DNA of 5,148 bases, taken from an uncultured Atopobiaceae bacterium. GTDB lineage: Bacteria; Actinomycetota; Coriobacteriia; Coriobacteriales; Atopobiaceae. The stretch spans positions 1 to 5,148 of the forward strand of contig CAJOKK010000106.1 in NCBI GenBank assembly GCA_905235165.1, given 5' to 3'. The position numbers and the translations under genes were made by a program. This document shows positions 1 to 5,148 of the stretch, piece after piece. Numbering within the stretch: position 1 is the stretch's first letter; each line of letters opens with the position of its first letter. The notes below the pieces were generated by a model that saw only the letters and a list, made by a program, of their open reading frames with translations, made no database searches and was not told the DNA's origin.

Positions 1-236
1 TTCCAAAGGATTGCTCGCGCGCCCTTGTGGTGCATGAGTTCGGGCATACCTTGCAGTCGCTGGCTCTGGGGCCTCTCTACCTGCCCGTCATCGTGCTTCC
101 CTCCCTCATTTGGGCGGGAACTCCGGCACTTGAGCGTCGCAGGCAAAGGCGACGTACATCCTACTATGCCTTCTACACGGAGCGCTGGGCCAACGCCTGG
201 GCCGAGCGCGTGTGTCACGAACGGACGCCGCGCTAA
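1..236 (+). CDS. C-terminal part of a small membrane protein with an HEFGH metallopeptidase-like motif (5' end outside window)
   Basis: The open frame enters at the left edge (first full codon at base 3) and ends at TAA 234-236, giving 77 visible codons. Seen: Val-Val-His-Glu-Phe-Gly-His, an HExxH-type zinc-binding motif, encoded at bases 27-47. A hydrophobic stretch follows (LGPLYLPVIVLPSLIWAG), then a basic patch, then YYAFYTERWANAWAERV. From memory, small uncharacterised bacterial membrane proteins share the order HE(Y/F)GHxxQS - LGPLYLPVIGLPS - FYTExWAN; in that reading the Glu of YTERWAN would be a third metal ligand. No activity or substrate is known to me for this family. GTG codons at 27 and 30 could be starts, but they would begin directly at the motif and have no ribosome binding site, so a start upstream of the window is much more likely. 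The gene converges on the DUF218 gene with 14 bp between stop codons. The family match is moderate and the function is inferred. Confidence 0.65.
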   Translation, partial: PKDCSRALVVHEFGHTLQSLALGPLYLPVIVLPSLIWAGTPALERRRQRRRTSYYAFYTERWANAWAERVCHERTPR

Positions 237-244
237 CTGCGGCG
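226..244. other. GC-rich hairpin between two convergent stop codons
   Basis: CGCCGC (226-231) pairs perfectly with GCGGCG (239-244) around a 7-base loop that contains the TAA of the left gene. No T-run follows on either strand, so it is not a classical intrinsic terminator. It could weakly help separate the two convergent transcripts, but it could also be chance in GC-rich DNA. Confidence 0.25.
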
Positions 245-250
245 CTCCTG

Positions 251-1123
251 CTATCGCTTTGCGCGGGAGACCATCACCTCGCGGCACCATTGCTGCCAAG
301 AGCTGGTCGCGGGTACGGGGGCGCCTACACCAACAGCCTCGACTCCCTGGTTCTCGGCGATCTCGAGGGCGCGATACAGGTGGTAGTTGCTGGTTACGAT
401 GCAGAACTGGCGTGACGCCAAGCCCTTCTCCCTCAGAAGCTCGCTCGAGAAGACGATGTTCTCCACGGTATCGTCGGCGTGCGGCTCGAGAAGAATCGCC
501 GTCTTGCTCACGCCCTCAACCTCGACGAGCCAGCGATACATGGACTGGGCCTCGGTGGTGCTCCCATCAGGCGTGTCTCCGCCCGTTACGAGGATGGTGC
601 GCTGCGGCGACTCCTTCCAGAGGTCCGCGGCAACCTTGAGCCGCTGCTGAATCGTCAGGGTGGGAACGCCGTCTCTGATGCGTCCCCCTAGCACCACGAG
701 CACGGCATCGTTGGCGATGCGGGACTCCCTATGGCAGGCATCGGCAAGCTTGTCGAACCAGCAAGCGAAGTAGGCGCTGAGGGCACAGGAGAAAACCGCG
801 ACGATCGTGGCCAGAATCCACGGAAGATACAAGGGCGTCAAGGCCCAGGTGGCCGCAATCGAGGCAGGTGCGAGCGAGAAGAGCGCGAGGGGAGCCATGC
901 CGATGGTGGGGCCGTTACTCATGAGGCAGCGAAGATTGCGCCCTATGACGATGCAGCAAAGAATCGTTGGGATGAGCCAGAAGGCTAGGTCGATCCTCGA
1001 AAAGACGTAGGCGAGAAGAAGCAGGTCGTAGGCCGAGCAAAGCACAAAGAGCAGGACGGCCAAGCGTGCGAACCTGGTCTCGACAGCACTCAAGGTGTTG
1101 ATGGTGCCTCGTTCTTCTCCCAT
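251..1123 (-). CDS. YdcF/SanA/ElyC-like DUF218 membrane protein
   Basis: A 290-aa protein. I chose the ATG at 1121-1123 because a GAGG element (minus strand, 1130-1133) sits 6 nt upstream; the GTG at 1198 and ATG at 1150 in the same frame have poorer sites and would add arginine-rich residues. Hydrophobic segments at about 19-40, 44-60, 73-92 and 98-122 suggest four membrane passes. A DUF218 domain follows at about 139-270. It shows the usual landmarks: NDAVLVVLGG with a downstream Arg in QQRLKVAADLW, ILVTGGDTPDGSTTEAQSM (Gly-Gly-Asp and the conserved Glu), LEPHADDTVENI (the Thr/Glu/Asn block), and IVTSNYHLYRA. In this family ElyC and SanA affect envelope polymer metabolism or the permeability barrier, but the biochemical reaction is not settled, so no reaction is assigned. 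The gene is divergent from pspA, with 256 bp between starts, and convergent with the left gene. Domain assignment is firm; the role is inferred. Confidence 0.85.
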   Translation of the reverse strand: MGEERGTINTLSAVETRFARLAVLLFVLCSAYDLLLLAYVFSRIDLAFWLIPTILCCIVIGRNLRCLMSNGPTIGMAPLALFSLAPASIAATWALTPLYLPWILATIVAVFSCALSAYFACWFDKLADACHRESRIANDAVLVVLGGRIRDGVPTLTIQQRLKVAADLWKESPQRTILVTGGDTPDGSTTEAQSMYRWLVEVEGVSKTAILLEPHADDTVENIVFSSELLREKGLASRQFCIVTSNYHLYRALEIAENQGVEAVGVGAPVPATSSWQQWCREVMVSRAKR

Positions 1124-1129
1124 GCTGGT

Positions 1130-1133
1130 CCTC
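1130..1133 (-). promoter_or_regulatory. Ribosome binding site that sets the DUF218 gene start
   Basis: GAGG on the minus strand, 6 nt before the ATG at 1123. It supports this start over the two longer in-frame candidates at 1150 and 1198. Confidence 0.6.
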
Positions 1134-1249
1134 GCTGTCCTTCTCCCCATACGACCTATGTCGAGTTGTCTTGCCCGTCTGACTTCCCAAACTAACACAT
1201 GGCCTGCCGTATCGAGCGAGCGAAACGCAACAACCAGCCCACTCTCAAA

Positions 1250-1272
1250 AAGCTACAGCTTGCCGAAAGCTT
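1250..1272. repeat. AAGCT/AGCTT inverted repeat cluster upstream of the pspA promoter
   Basis: AAGCT-AC-AGCTT (1250-1261) is a perfect inverted repeat with a 2-nt spacer. A third, self-complementary AAGCTT follows at 1267-1272, next to or overlapping the likely -35 region. This arrangement would suit a dimeric regulator in the pspA/DUF218 divergent region. The motif is short and no known regulator is recognised. Confidence 0.25.
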
Positions 1273-1301
1273 CCTGCCCTCTTGCCTTGGGCTGATATAT
1301 G
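1271..1301 (+). promoter_or_regulatory. Candidate pspA promoter with extended -10
   Basis: TGA-TATATG (1293-1301) fits an extended -10 (TGn plus a 4/6 match to TATAAT). The best -35 is a weak TTCCTG at 1271-1276 with 19-bp spacing. This is the most AT-rich spot of the intergenic region and would place the transcript start near 1308, giving a leader of about 70 nt. No sigma-54 type -24/-12 signal was seen, unlike enterobacterial psp promoters. Confidence 0.35.
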
Positions 1302-1303
1302 GT

Positions 1304-1313
1304 TGACGCGTCA
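1304..1313. promoter_or_regulatory. Perfect palindrome TGACGCGTCA at the predicted pspA start site
   Basis: This 10-bp sequence is exactly self-complementary and lies immediately after the candidate -10, where a bound repressor would block initiation. The position makes it an operator candidate; no regulator is identified from the sequence. Confidence 0.3.
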
Positions 1314-1340
1314 CTGAGCCCGCTTGCGCTGCGGGTTGTG

Positions 1341-1356
1341 TGCCTCGTGCGAGGCA
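1341..1356 (+). promoter_or_regulatory. Hairpin in the pspA leader
   Basis: TGCCTC (1341-1346) and GAGGCA (1351-1356) form a perfect 6-bp stem with a GTGC tetraloop, extendable outward by G-T pairs. A weaker hairpin, CCCGC/GCGGG (1319-1323 with 1331-1335), lies just before it. The stem ends about 11 nt before the AAGGGG ribosome binding site (1368-1373), so it may influence translation or message stability. No known riboswitch family is recognised. Confidence 0.3.
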
Positions 1357-1379
1357 TGTCCCACGGAAAGGGGAAGAGC

Positions 1380-2045
1380 ATGGCAATCTTCGACAGGATT
1401 TCCGACATCTTGAAGGCCAACGTTAACGACATGATTGACAAGGCGGAAGACCCCGTCAAGATGGTCAAGCAGCTCATCATCGAGATGGAGCAGCAGGTTG
1501 ACGAGGCAACCCAGGCGCTTGGCCAGGCGATGGGCTCTCAGAAGGTTGCCGCCAAGGAGCTTGCCGATGCCGAGGCGAAGGCTGCCGACTGGAATGACAA
1601 GGCCAAGCTGGCCCTCAAGAACGGCAACGAGGAGCTTGCCCGCAAGGCGCTTGACGTCAAGGTGAGCCTCGACGGGCAGATCGTGCAGCTTCGTGCCTCC
1701 TATGACAACATTACCGAGCAGGTCGACAAGCTGAAGGAGCAGACCCAGACCCTGCGCGTCAAGCTGGACGAGGCCCGCGCCCGCCAGAACGTGTTGACCG
1801 CTCGTGCGAAGATGGCCGAGGCTTCGCAATCGGCCGCCAAGTCGATCAACGCGACGAGCATCGACTCCGCCTTCGCGAAGCTCGATCGCCTTGAGGCGAA
1901 GATCGTTGAGCAGGAGAGCGTGGCCGAGGCCTTTGCCGAGATCAATTCTGGCGAGACGGACGTGGCCAACGAGTTTGCCGAGATGTCGCGCAACAACGCC
2001 GTTGACGACGAACTTGCGCGCCTCAAGTCTGAGCTGGGAATCTAG
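1380..2045 (+). CDS. pspA: Phage shock protein A (PspA/IM30/Vipp1 family)
   Basis: A 221-aa protein, the normal length for PspA. The ATG at 1380 was chosen because the family begins with M-A-I-F-D-R and because AAGGGG (1368-1373) lies 6 nt upstream; earlier in-frame ATGs at 1299 and 1356 would add an unrelated tail. Residues 1-20 (MAIFDRISDILKANVNDMID) form the amphipathic membrane-binding helix. The conserved EDP turn is at 23-25. A long Ala/Glu/Lys/Gln-rich coiled-coil hairpin runs from about 26 to 155, and shorter helices extend to 221. The family forms ESCRT-III-like oligomers on the inner face of the cytoplasmic membrane and protects it under stress. In enterobacteria PspA also restrains PspF, but no PspF, PspB or PspC is visible here, so regulation must differ or be encoded elsewhere. 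The next gene, 103 bp downstream on the same strand, is a membrane-anchored GIDE-like protein and is probably co-transcribed. Confidence 0.93.
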   Translation: MAIFDRISDILKANVNDMIDKAEDPVKMVKQLIIEMEQQVDEATQALGQAMGSQKVAAKELADAEAKAADWNDKAKLALKNGNEELARKALDVKVSLDGQIVQLRASYDNITEQVDKLKEQTQTLRVKLDEARARQNVLTARAKMAEASQSAAKSINATSIDSAFAKLDRLEAKIVEQESVAEAFAEINSGETDVANEFAEMSRNNAVDDELARLKSELGI

Positions 2046-2081
2046 CAGAATCCCTTGTGTGAATAGCTAAGGTGATCGCTT

Positions 2082-2113
2082 GGGCAGGTCGGGCGTCTGC
2101 GCTCGGCCTGCCC
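2082..2113 (+). other. Strong intercistronic hairpin between pspA and the GIDE-like gene
   Basis: GGGCAGGTCGGGC (2082-2094) pairs with GCTCGGCCTGCCC (2101-2113) over 13 bp, two of them G-T pairs, with a 6-base loop. There is no T-run after it, so it is not a standard intrinsic terminator. A stable stem after the first cistron can protect pspA mRNA from 3' decay, set unequal expression of the two genes, or terminate partially. It ends 35 nt before the next start codon and leaves the GGGAGG site (2138-2142 region) free. Confidence 0.5.
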
Positions 2114-2148
2114 GCTGTGGCATCGCGTCAATCTTCGGGAGGCACGTC

Positions 2149-3384
2149 ATGGATTCTTCAACGCTCGTCCTGGTGCTGATACTCGCCATCATCGCAATCA
2201 TGGTCATGAACGCGAACAAGGGCTCCTCGAGTGCCGTCCCGTCTGCCAAGGGAACGGGTTCCTCAAACACGTCGACGCTCAAGCAGTCGGTTGAGGATAT
2301 CAAGGCAACCAAGACCTCGCGCGTGGTTGACCAGGTTGCCATTCTTGACGAGCTCGAGGCAACGAGTCCCAACTACCGCCAGTACTGCGAGCTGGTGGGG
2401 AACGCCCAGAAGGAGGGCGGCGTGATTGCCCCCTATAGTCGCAAGCAGGTTGCCTATTACGAGATTCGCTGCTATCGCATTGAGAATCGCGGTTCAGGCG
2501 ACGTCGAGACGTTGGTTGCGCACGAGAAGTCCTTCGATCCTTTCTACTTCACCGACGGTTCGTGCGAGACGCCTGTCTACGTTGACATCGATTCCTTTGG
2601 CGACCACGTCATGCTCGTGAACTCGACCAACCACATCGAGGGGCCAAACTCAGAGTTTGCAAAGGCGGTCACCGACGCTGGCGGCACTGTTCCCGCGGGA
2701 GGCAGTGGCGTGACGGCGATCGTGGGTGAGCTTGCCTCGGTGGTCGTGCATGGCTTTGGCCAGGCGCGCGACGCCATCCGCGCGGGCCTGACCCCGCAGT
2801 ACGGCTTCGCCCTCGCGACGGCGGGCGGACCGAGCTTCTCGTCGGCGGATAACGCGGTATGGTCGCACGTATCCTTTGCCTACGGCCCCGGCATGGGAGG
2901 CGGACACAGGCCCCAGGGCGGCCCGCACGGGGGGCCGCATGGCGGATCGCATGGTTCGGGGCATGGCTCCAACAGGCAGCAACCGTCTGGGCTTGAGAGC
3001 TTTCTTGGCGGGTTTACCGGTGGCTACAGCGGCGTTCCGAGACCCATGCCGCAGCAGCCCTATCAACGTCAGACCTACCGGCGCTCGGGGAGCGGGGACG
3101 TGATTGGCGACATGATCACCGGCATGGTCTTGTCGACGGTGCTGGACTCCATGTTTAAGAGCTCGAACACGGCCTCGACGAATACGTCGACACCTACGTC
3201 GAGCTTCCGTGGCTACCGCCTTGTGGAGGACGTGGTTCCGCTCAACAGCCCCATCTATTGCATCGGCGAGATCTACCACCATGGGGCAGAGGTGCATATG
3301 GGACGCTCGCTCTCCTCGACGTACACGACGTCCTACTTCGCGACGCGTCCCGAGACCGAGCTGCTGGCTGCCCTTGGCGCCTAA
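2149..3384 (+). CDS. Membrane-anchored protein with a GIDE-like (MULAN/MAPL-type) domain split by a Gly/His-rich insert
   Basis: A 411-aa protein. The ATG at 2149 follows GGGAGG by about 6 nt and starts directly before a hydrophobic anchor (about 4-20: TLVLVLILAIIAIMVM), probably with an outside N-terminus and the rest cytoplasmic. A Ser/Thr linker (25-43) follows. Residues ~62-165 fit the first part of a GIDE domain: ILDELEATSP, a Cys-containing helix, GVIAPYSRKQVAYYEIRCYRI, then FDPFYFTDGS and VYVDIDS. Residues ~355-411 fit its last part: RLVEDVVPLNSPIYCIGEIYHHG, then YFATRPETELLAAL. Human MULAN ends in a similar way before its RING. Between them lie about 190 residues with a Gly/Ala segment, a His-Gly repeat (257-274), a Gln/Pro/Tyr stretch, a hydrophobic helix (317-336) and a Ser/Thr run (338-352). 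There is no RING, so ligase activity is not implied. Its position after pspA suggests a membrane-stress role. The GIDE call comes from pattern memory and is moderate; function is unknown. Confidence 0.7.
   Translation: MDSSTLVLVLILAIIAIMVMNANKGSSSAVPSAKGTGSSNTSTLKQSVEDIKATKTSRVVDQVAILDELEATSPNYRQYCELVGNAQKEGGVIAPYSRKQVAYYEIRCYRIENRGSGDVETLVAHEKSFDPFYFTDGSCETPVYVDIDSFGDHVMLVNSTNHIEGPNSEFAKAVTDAGGTVPAGGSGVTAIVGELASVVVHGFGQARDAIRAGLTPQYGFALATAGGPSFSSADNAVWSHVSFAYGPGMGGGHRPQGGPHGGPHGGSHGSGHGSNRQQPSGLESFLGGFTGGYSGVPRPMPQQPYQRQTYRRSGSGDVIGDMITGMVLSTVLDSMFKSSNTASTNTSTPTSSFRGYRLVEDVVPLNSPIYCIGEIYHHGAEVHMGRSLSSTYTTSYFATRPETELLAALGA
2917..2970 (+). repeat. In-frame His-Gly repeat inside the GIDE-like gene
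   Basis: This stretch encodes residues 257-274 of the GIDE-like protein, an imperfect 4-residue repeat (GGPH, GGPH, GGSH, GSGH). It places histidines at 260, 264, 268 and 272, with another at 253. The DNA repeats with a 12-bp period but synonymous codons vary (cac and cat; ccg and ccc not fixed), so the repeat is not a very recent duplication. His-Gly tracts can bind divalent metals, as in the tails of UreE or HypB; here that is only a possibility. Confidence 0.6.
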
Positions 3385-3448
3385 GCGGCTCGCGGGGGAG
3401 ATGCATCGTCTCAGGGAGAATAAAAAATCCGCGCGAACTGACCATCTT

Positions 3449-3479
3449 TTGTGTGAGCGTTGCAGTCGAGTGCTAGAGT
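3449..3479 (+). promoter_or_regulatory. asnS: Candidate asnS promoter
   Basis: TGC-TAGAGT (3471-3479) looks like an extended -10, with a weak TTGTGT at 3449-3454 as -35 (19-bp spacing). It lies in the 137-bp gap after the GIDE-like gene and predicts a leader of about 35 nt. No T-box core (AGGGTGG...) and no leader long enough for one is present, so T-box control of asnS is not supported. Confidence 0.3.
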
Positions 3480-3506
3480 AGACAGGCTGAGAAAGACGCA
3501 TCGCAC

Positions 3507-3513
3507 AAGGAGG
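3507..3513 (+). promoter_or_regulatory. asnS: Near-perfect ribosome binding site deciding the asnS GTG start
   Basis: AAGGAGG lies 8 nt before the GTG at 3522 but only 2 nt before the in-frame TTG at 3516. The GTG is therefore the start, giving a protein that begins M-E-R-I-K. Confidence 0.8.
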
Positions 3514-3521
3514 TTTTGCGC

Positions 3522-4925
<1,404 letters not shown>

Positions 4926-4956
4926 GCCACGGCCAAGAAGAGCACGACTCAAACAA

Positions 4957-5000
4957 AACGACCCCTCTGAACCTGTCGTCAGGATCTCAGAGGGGTCGTT
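4957..5000. terminator. Long perfect-stem terminator after asnS, probably bidirectional
   Basis: AACGACCCCTCTGA (4957-4970) pairs with TCAGAGGGGTCGTT (4987-5000) over 14 bp without mismatch. The 16-base apex holds a second small stem, CCTG/CAGG (4972-4975 with 4980-4983). It begins 32 nt after the asnS stop. On the plus strand the tail is only GTT-CGC-TTT-CG, a poor U-tract. On the minus strand the stem is followed by TTTTGTTT, the better U-tract. It can stop asnS transcripts but looks even better suited to a convergent gene arriving from the right. Confidence 0.85.
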
Positions 5001-5006
5001 CGCTTT

Positions 5007-5044
5007 CGAGTGAGTCAGTTACCGAAGACCTTCTTGACCCATTC
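5007..5044 (+). repeat. 38-bp direct repeat, copy 1 (diverged)
   Basis: This matches copy 2 at 5068-5105 in 33 of 38 positions, offset by 61 bp. It begins CGAGTGAGTCAGTTACCG. Ends GAGTGAGTCA and TGACCCATTC are imperfect inverted repeats (one mismatch and one G-T pair), so the unit could fold into a hairpin. The 23-bp spacer between the copies (5045-5067) is extremely GC-rich, unlike the AT-richer repeat. Confidence 0.75.
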
Positions 5045-5128
5045 CCGGAGGGCGGCGCGGGGGCAGGCGAGTGAGTCAGTTACCGTAGTCTTTTTTGACT
5101 CATTCTGTTCGCCGGCGAACAGAATGAG
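5015..5128 (-). pseudogene. Possible C-terminal end of a convergent minus-strand gene
   Basis: Read leftwards, the minus strand is open for 37 codons and ends at TGA (5015-5017). The last residues are ACPRAALREWVKKVFGN, with Actinobacteria-like codon choice in the GC-rich spacer. The better minus-strand U-tract of the neighbouring terminator fits a gene ending here. However, the frame meets a stop at 5129-5131, contains no normal start codon, and its upstream part lies in the terminal palindrome. It may be a remnant, the true end of a gene whose upstream part is misassembled, or chance. No family is recognised. Confidence 0.2.
5068..5105 (+). repeat. 38-bp direct repeat, copy 2
   Basis: This is the second copy of the unit at 5007-5044. 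It ends in GAGTGAGTCA (5069-5078) and TGACTCATTC (5096-5105), which pair over 10 bp with one G-T pair around a 17-base loop. Its right part is also the left arm of the terminal 70-bp palindrome, so a third, inverted copy follows at 5122-5148. Confidence 0.75.
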
Positions 5129-5148
5129 TCAAAAAAGACTACGGTAAC
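5079..5148. repeat. Perfect 70-bp palindrome reaching the window end
   Basis: The left arm 5079-5113 and right arm 5114-5148 are exact reverse complements over all 35 positions, with no spacer; the centre is GTTCGCC/GGCGAAC. Because the window stops at the arm's end, the inverted repeat may extend further. T6 precedes and A6 follows the inner stem, opposite to an intrinsic terminator, and since the sequence is self-complementary this holds on both strands. A fully perfect palindrome of this size is unstable in cells, so a fold-back or repeat-induced contig end is a serious alternative to a real element. Confidence 0.9.

Noticed and set aside
25..639. 204-codon plus-strand frame across the left gene and the DUF218 gene
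   Set aside because: The product is Arg/Ser/Pro-rich low complexity, typical of an off-frame reading in GC-rich DNA, and conflicts with two supported genes.
1299..1379. In-frame N-terminal extension of PspA from ATG 1299 or ATG 1356
   Set aside because: The family starts at MAIFDR; a good ribosome binding site sits 6 nt before 1380, and the extension overlaps the predicted promoter and leader hairpin.
2080..2148. In-frame extension of the GIDE-like protein from TTG 2080
   Set aside because: It would run through the 13-bp hairpin, and GGGAGG directly precedes the ATG at 2149, which begins at the membrane anchor.
3404..3426. GAGATGCATCGTCTC hairpin after the GIDE-like gene as a terminator
   Set aside because: The stem is only 6 bp with one G-T pair, and it is followed by an A-run rather than a T-run, so it does not fit an intrinsic terminator on the plus strand.
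3385..3521. T-box riboswitch in front of asnS
   Set aside because: The gap is short and has no T-box core sequence or antiterminator/terminator pair.
5007..5148. CRISPR array in the terminal repeats
   Set aside because: There are only two direct copies with five mismatches, and the third is inverted; there is no regular spacer series and no cas gene.
5079..5148. Intrinsic terminator made by the terminal palindrome
   Set aside because: T6 lies before and A6 after the inner stem, the reverse of what termination needs, and self-complementarity makes this true for both strands.

Overview
The window looks like chromosomal DNA from a GC-rich actinobacterium, probably of the Coriobacteriia (Olsenella/Collinsella/Atopobium-like). 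This rests on the GC-rich codon use, strong AAGGAGG-type ribosome binding sites and the general look of the proteins. The genus is an inference and no marker here settles it.

Layout from left to right. (1) Bases 1-236 hold the 3' end of a plus-strand gene for a small membrane protein with an HEFGH metallopeptidase-like motif; its start lies outside the window. (2) Converging on it with a 14-bp gap is a minus-strand gene (251-1123) for a YdcF/SanA/ElyC-type (DUF218) protein: four hydrophobic N-terminal segments followed by the DUF218 domain. (3) A 256-bp divergent intergenic region (1124-1379) carries a candidate extended -10 promoter, a perfect 10-bp palindrome at the expected transcription start, and leader hairpins in front of pspA. 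(4) pspA (1380-2045, 221 aa) encodes a full-length PspA/IM30 membrane-stress coiled-coil protein. (5) After 103 bp containing a strong 13-bp hairpin comes a 411-aa membrane-anchored protein (2149-3384). It resembles a GIDE (MULAN/MAPL-type) domain split by a long glycine/histidine/serine/glutamine-rich insert. (6) asnS (3522-4925, 467 aa) is a complete asparaginyl-tRNA synthetase with its own likely promoter and a GTG start. (7) A 14-bp perfect terminator stem follows asnS. (8) The last ~140 bp contain two direct copies of a 38-bp sequence 61 bp apart, and the window ends exactly on the second arm of a perfect, spacer-less 70-bp palindrome.

How the parts may work together. pspA and the GIDE-like gene look like a two-gene envelope-stress unit: a peripheral membrane-remodelling coiled coil next to an N-terminally anchored protein with a domain found in membrane-associated proteins. 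The divergent DUF218 membrane protein, a family tied to envelope polymer metabolism, may share the theme. asnS is an ordinary housekeeping neighbour. The most unusual items are the pspA/GIDE pairing with its interrupted GIDE domain, and the terminal palindrome, which may be a repeat-driven contig end or fold-back artefact rather than biology.
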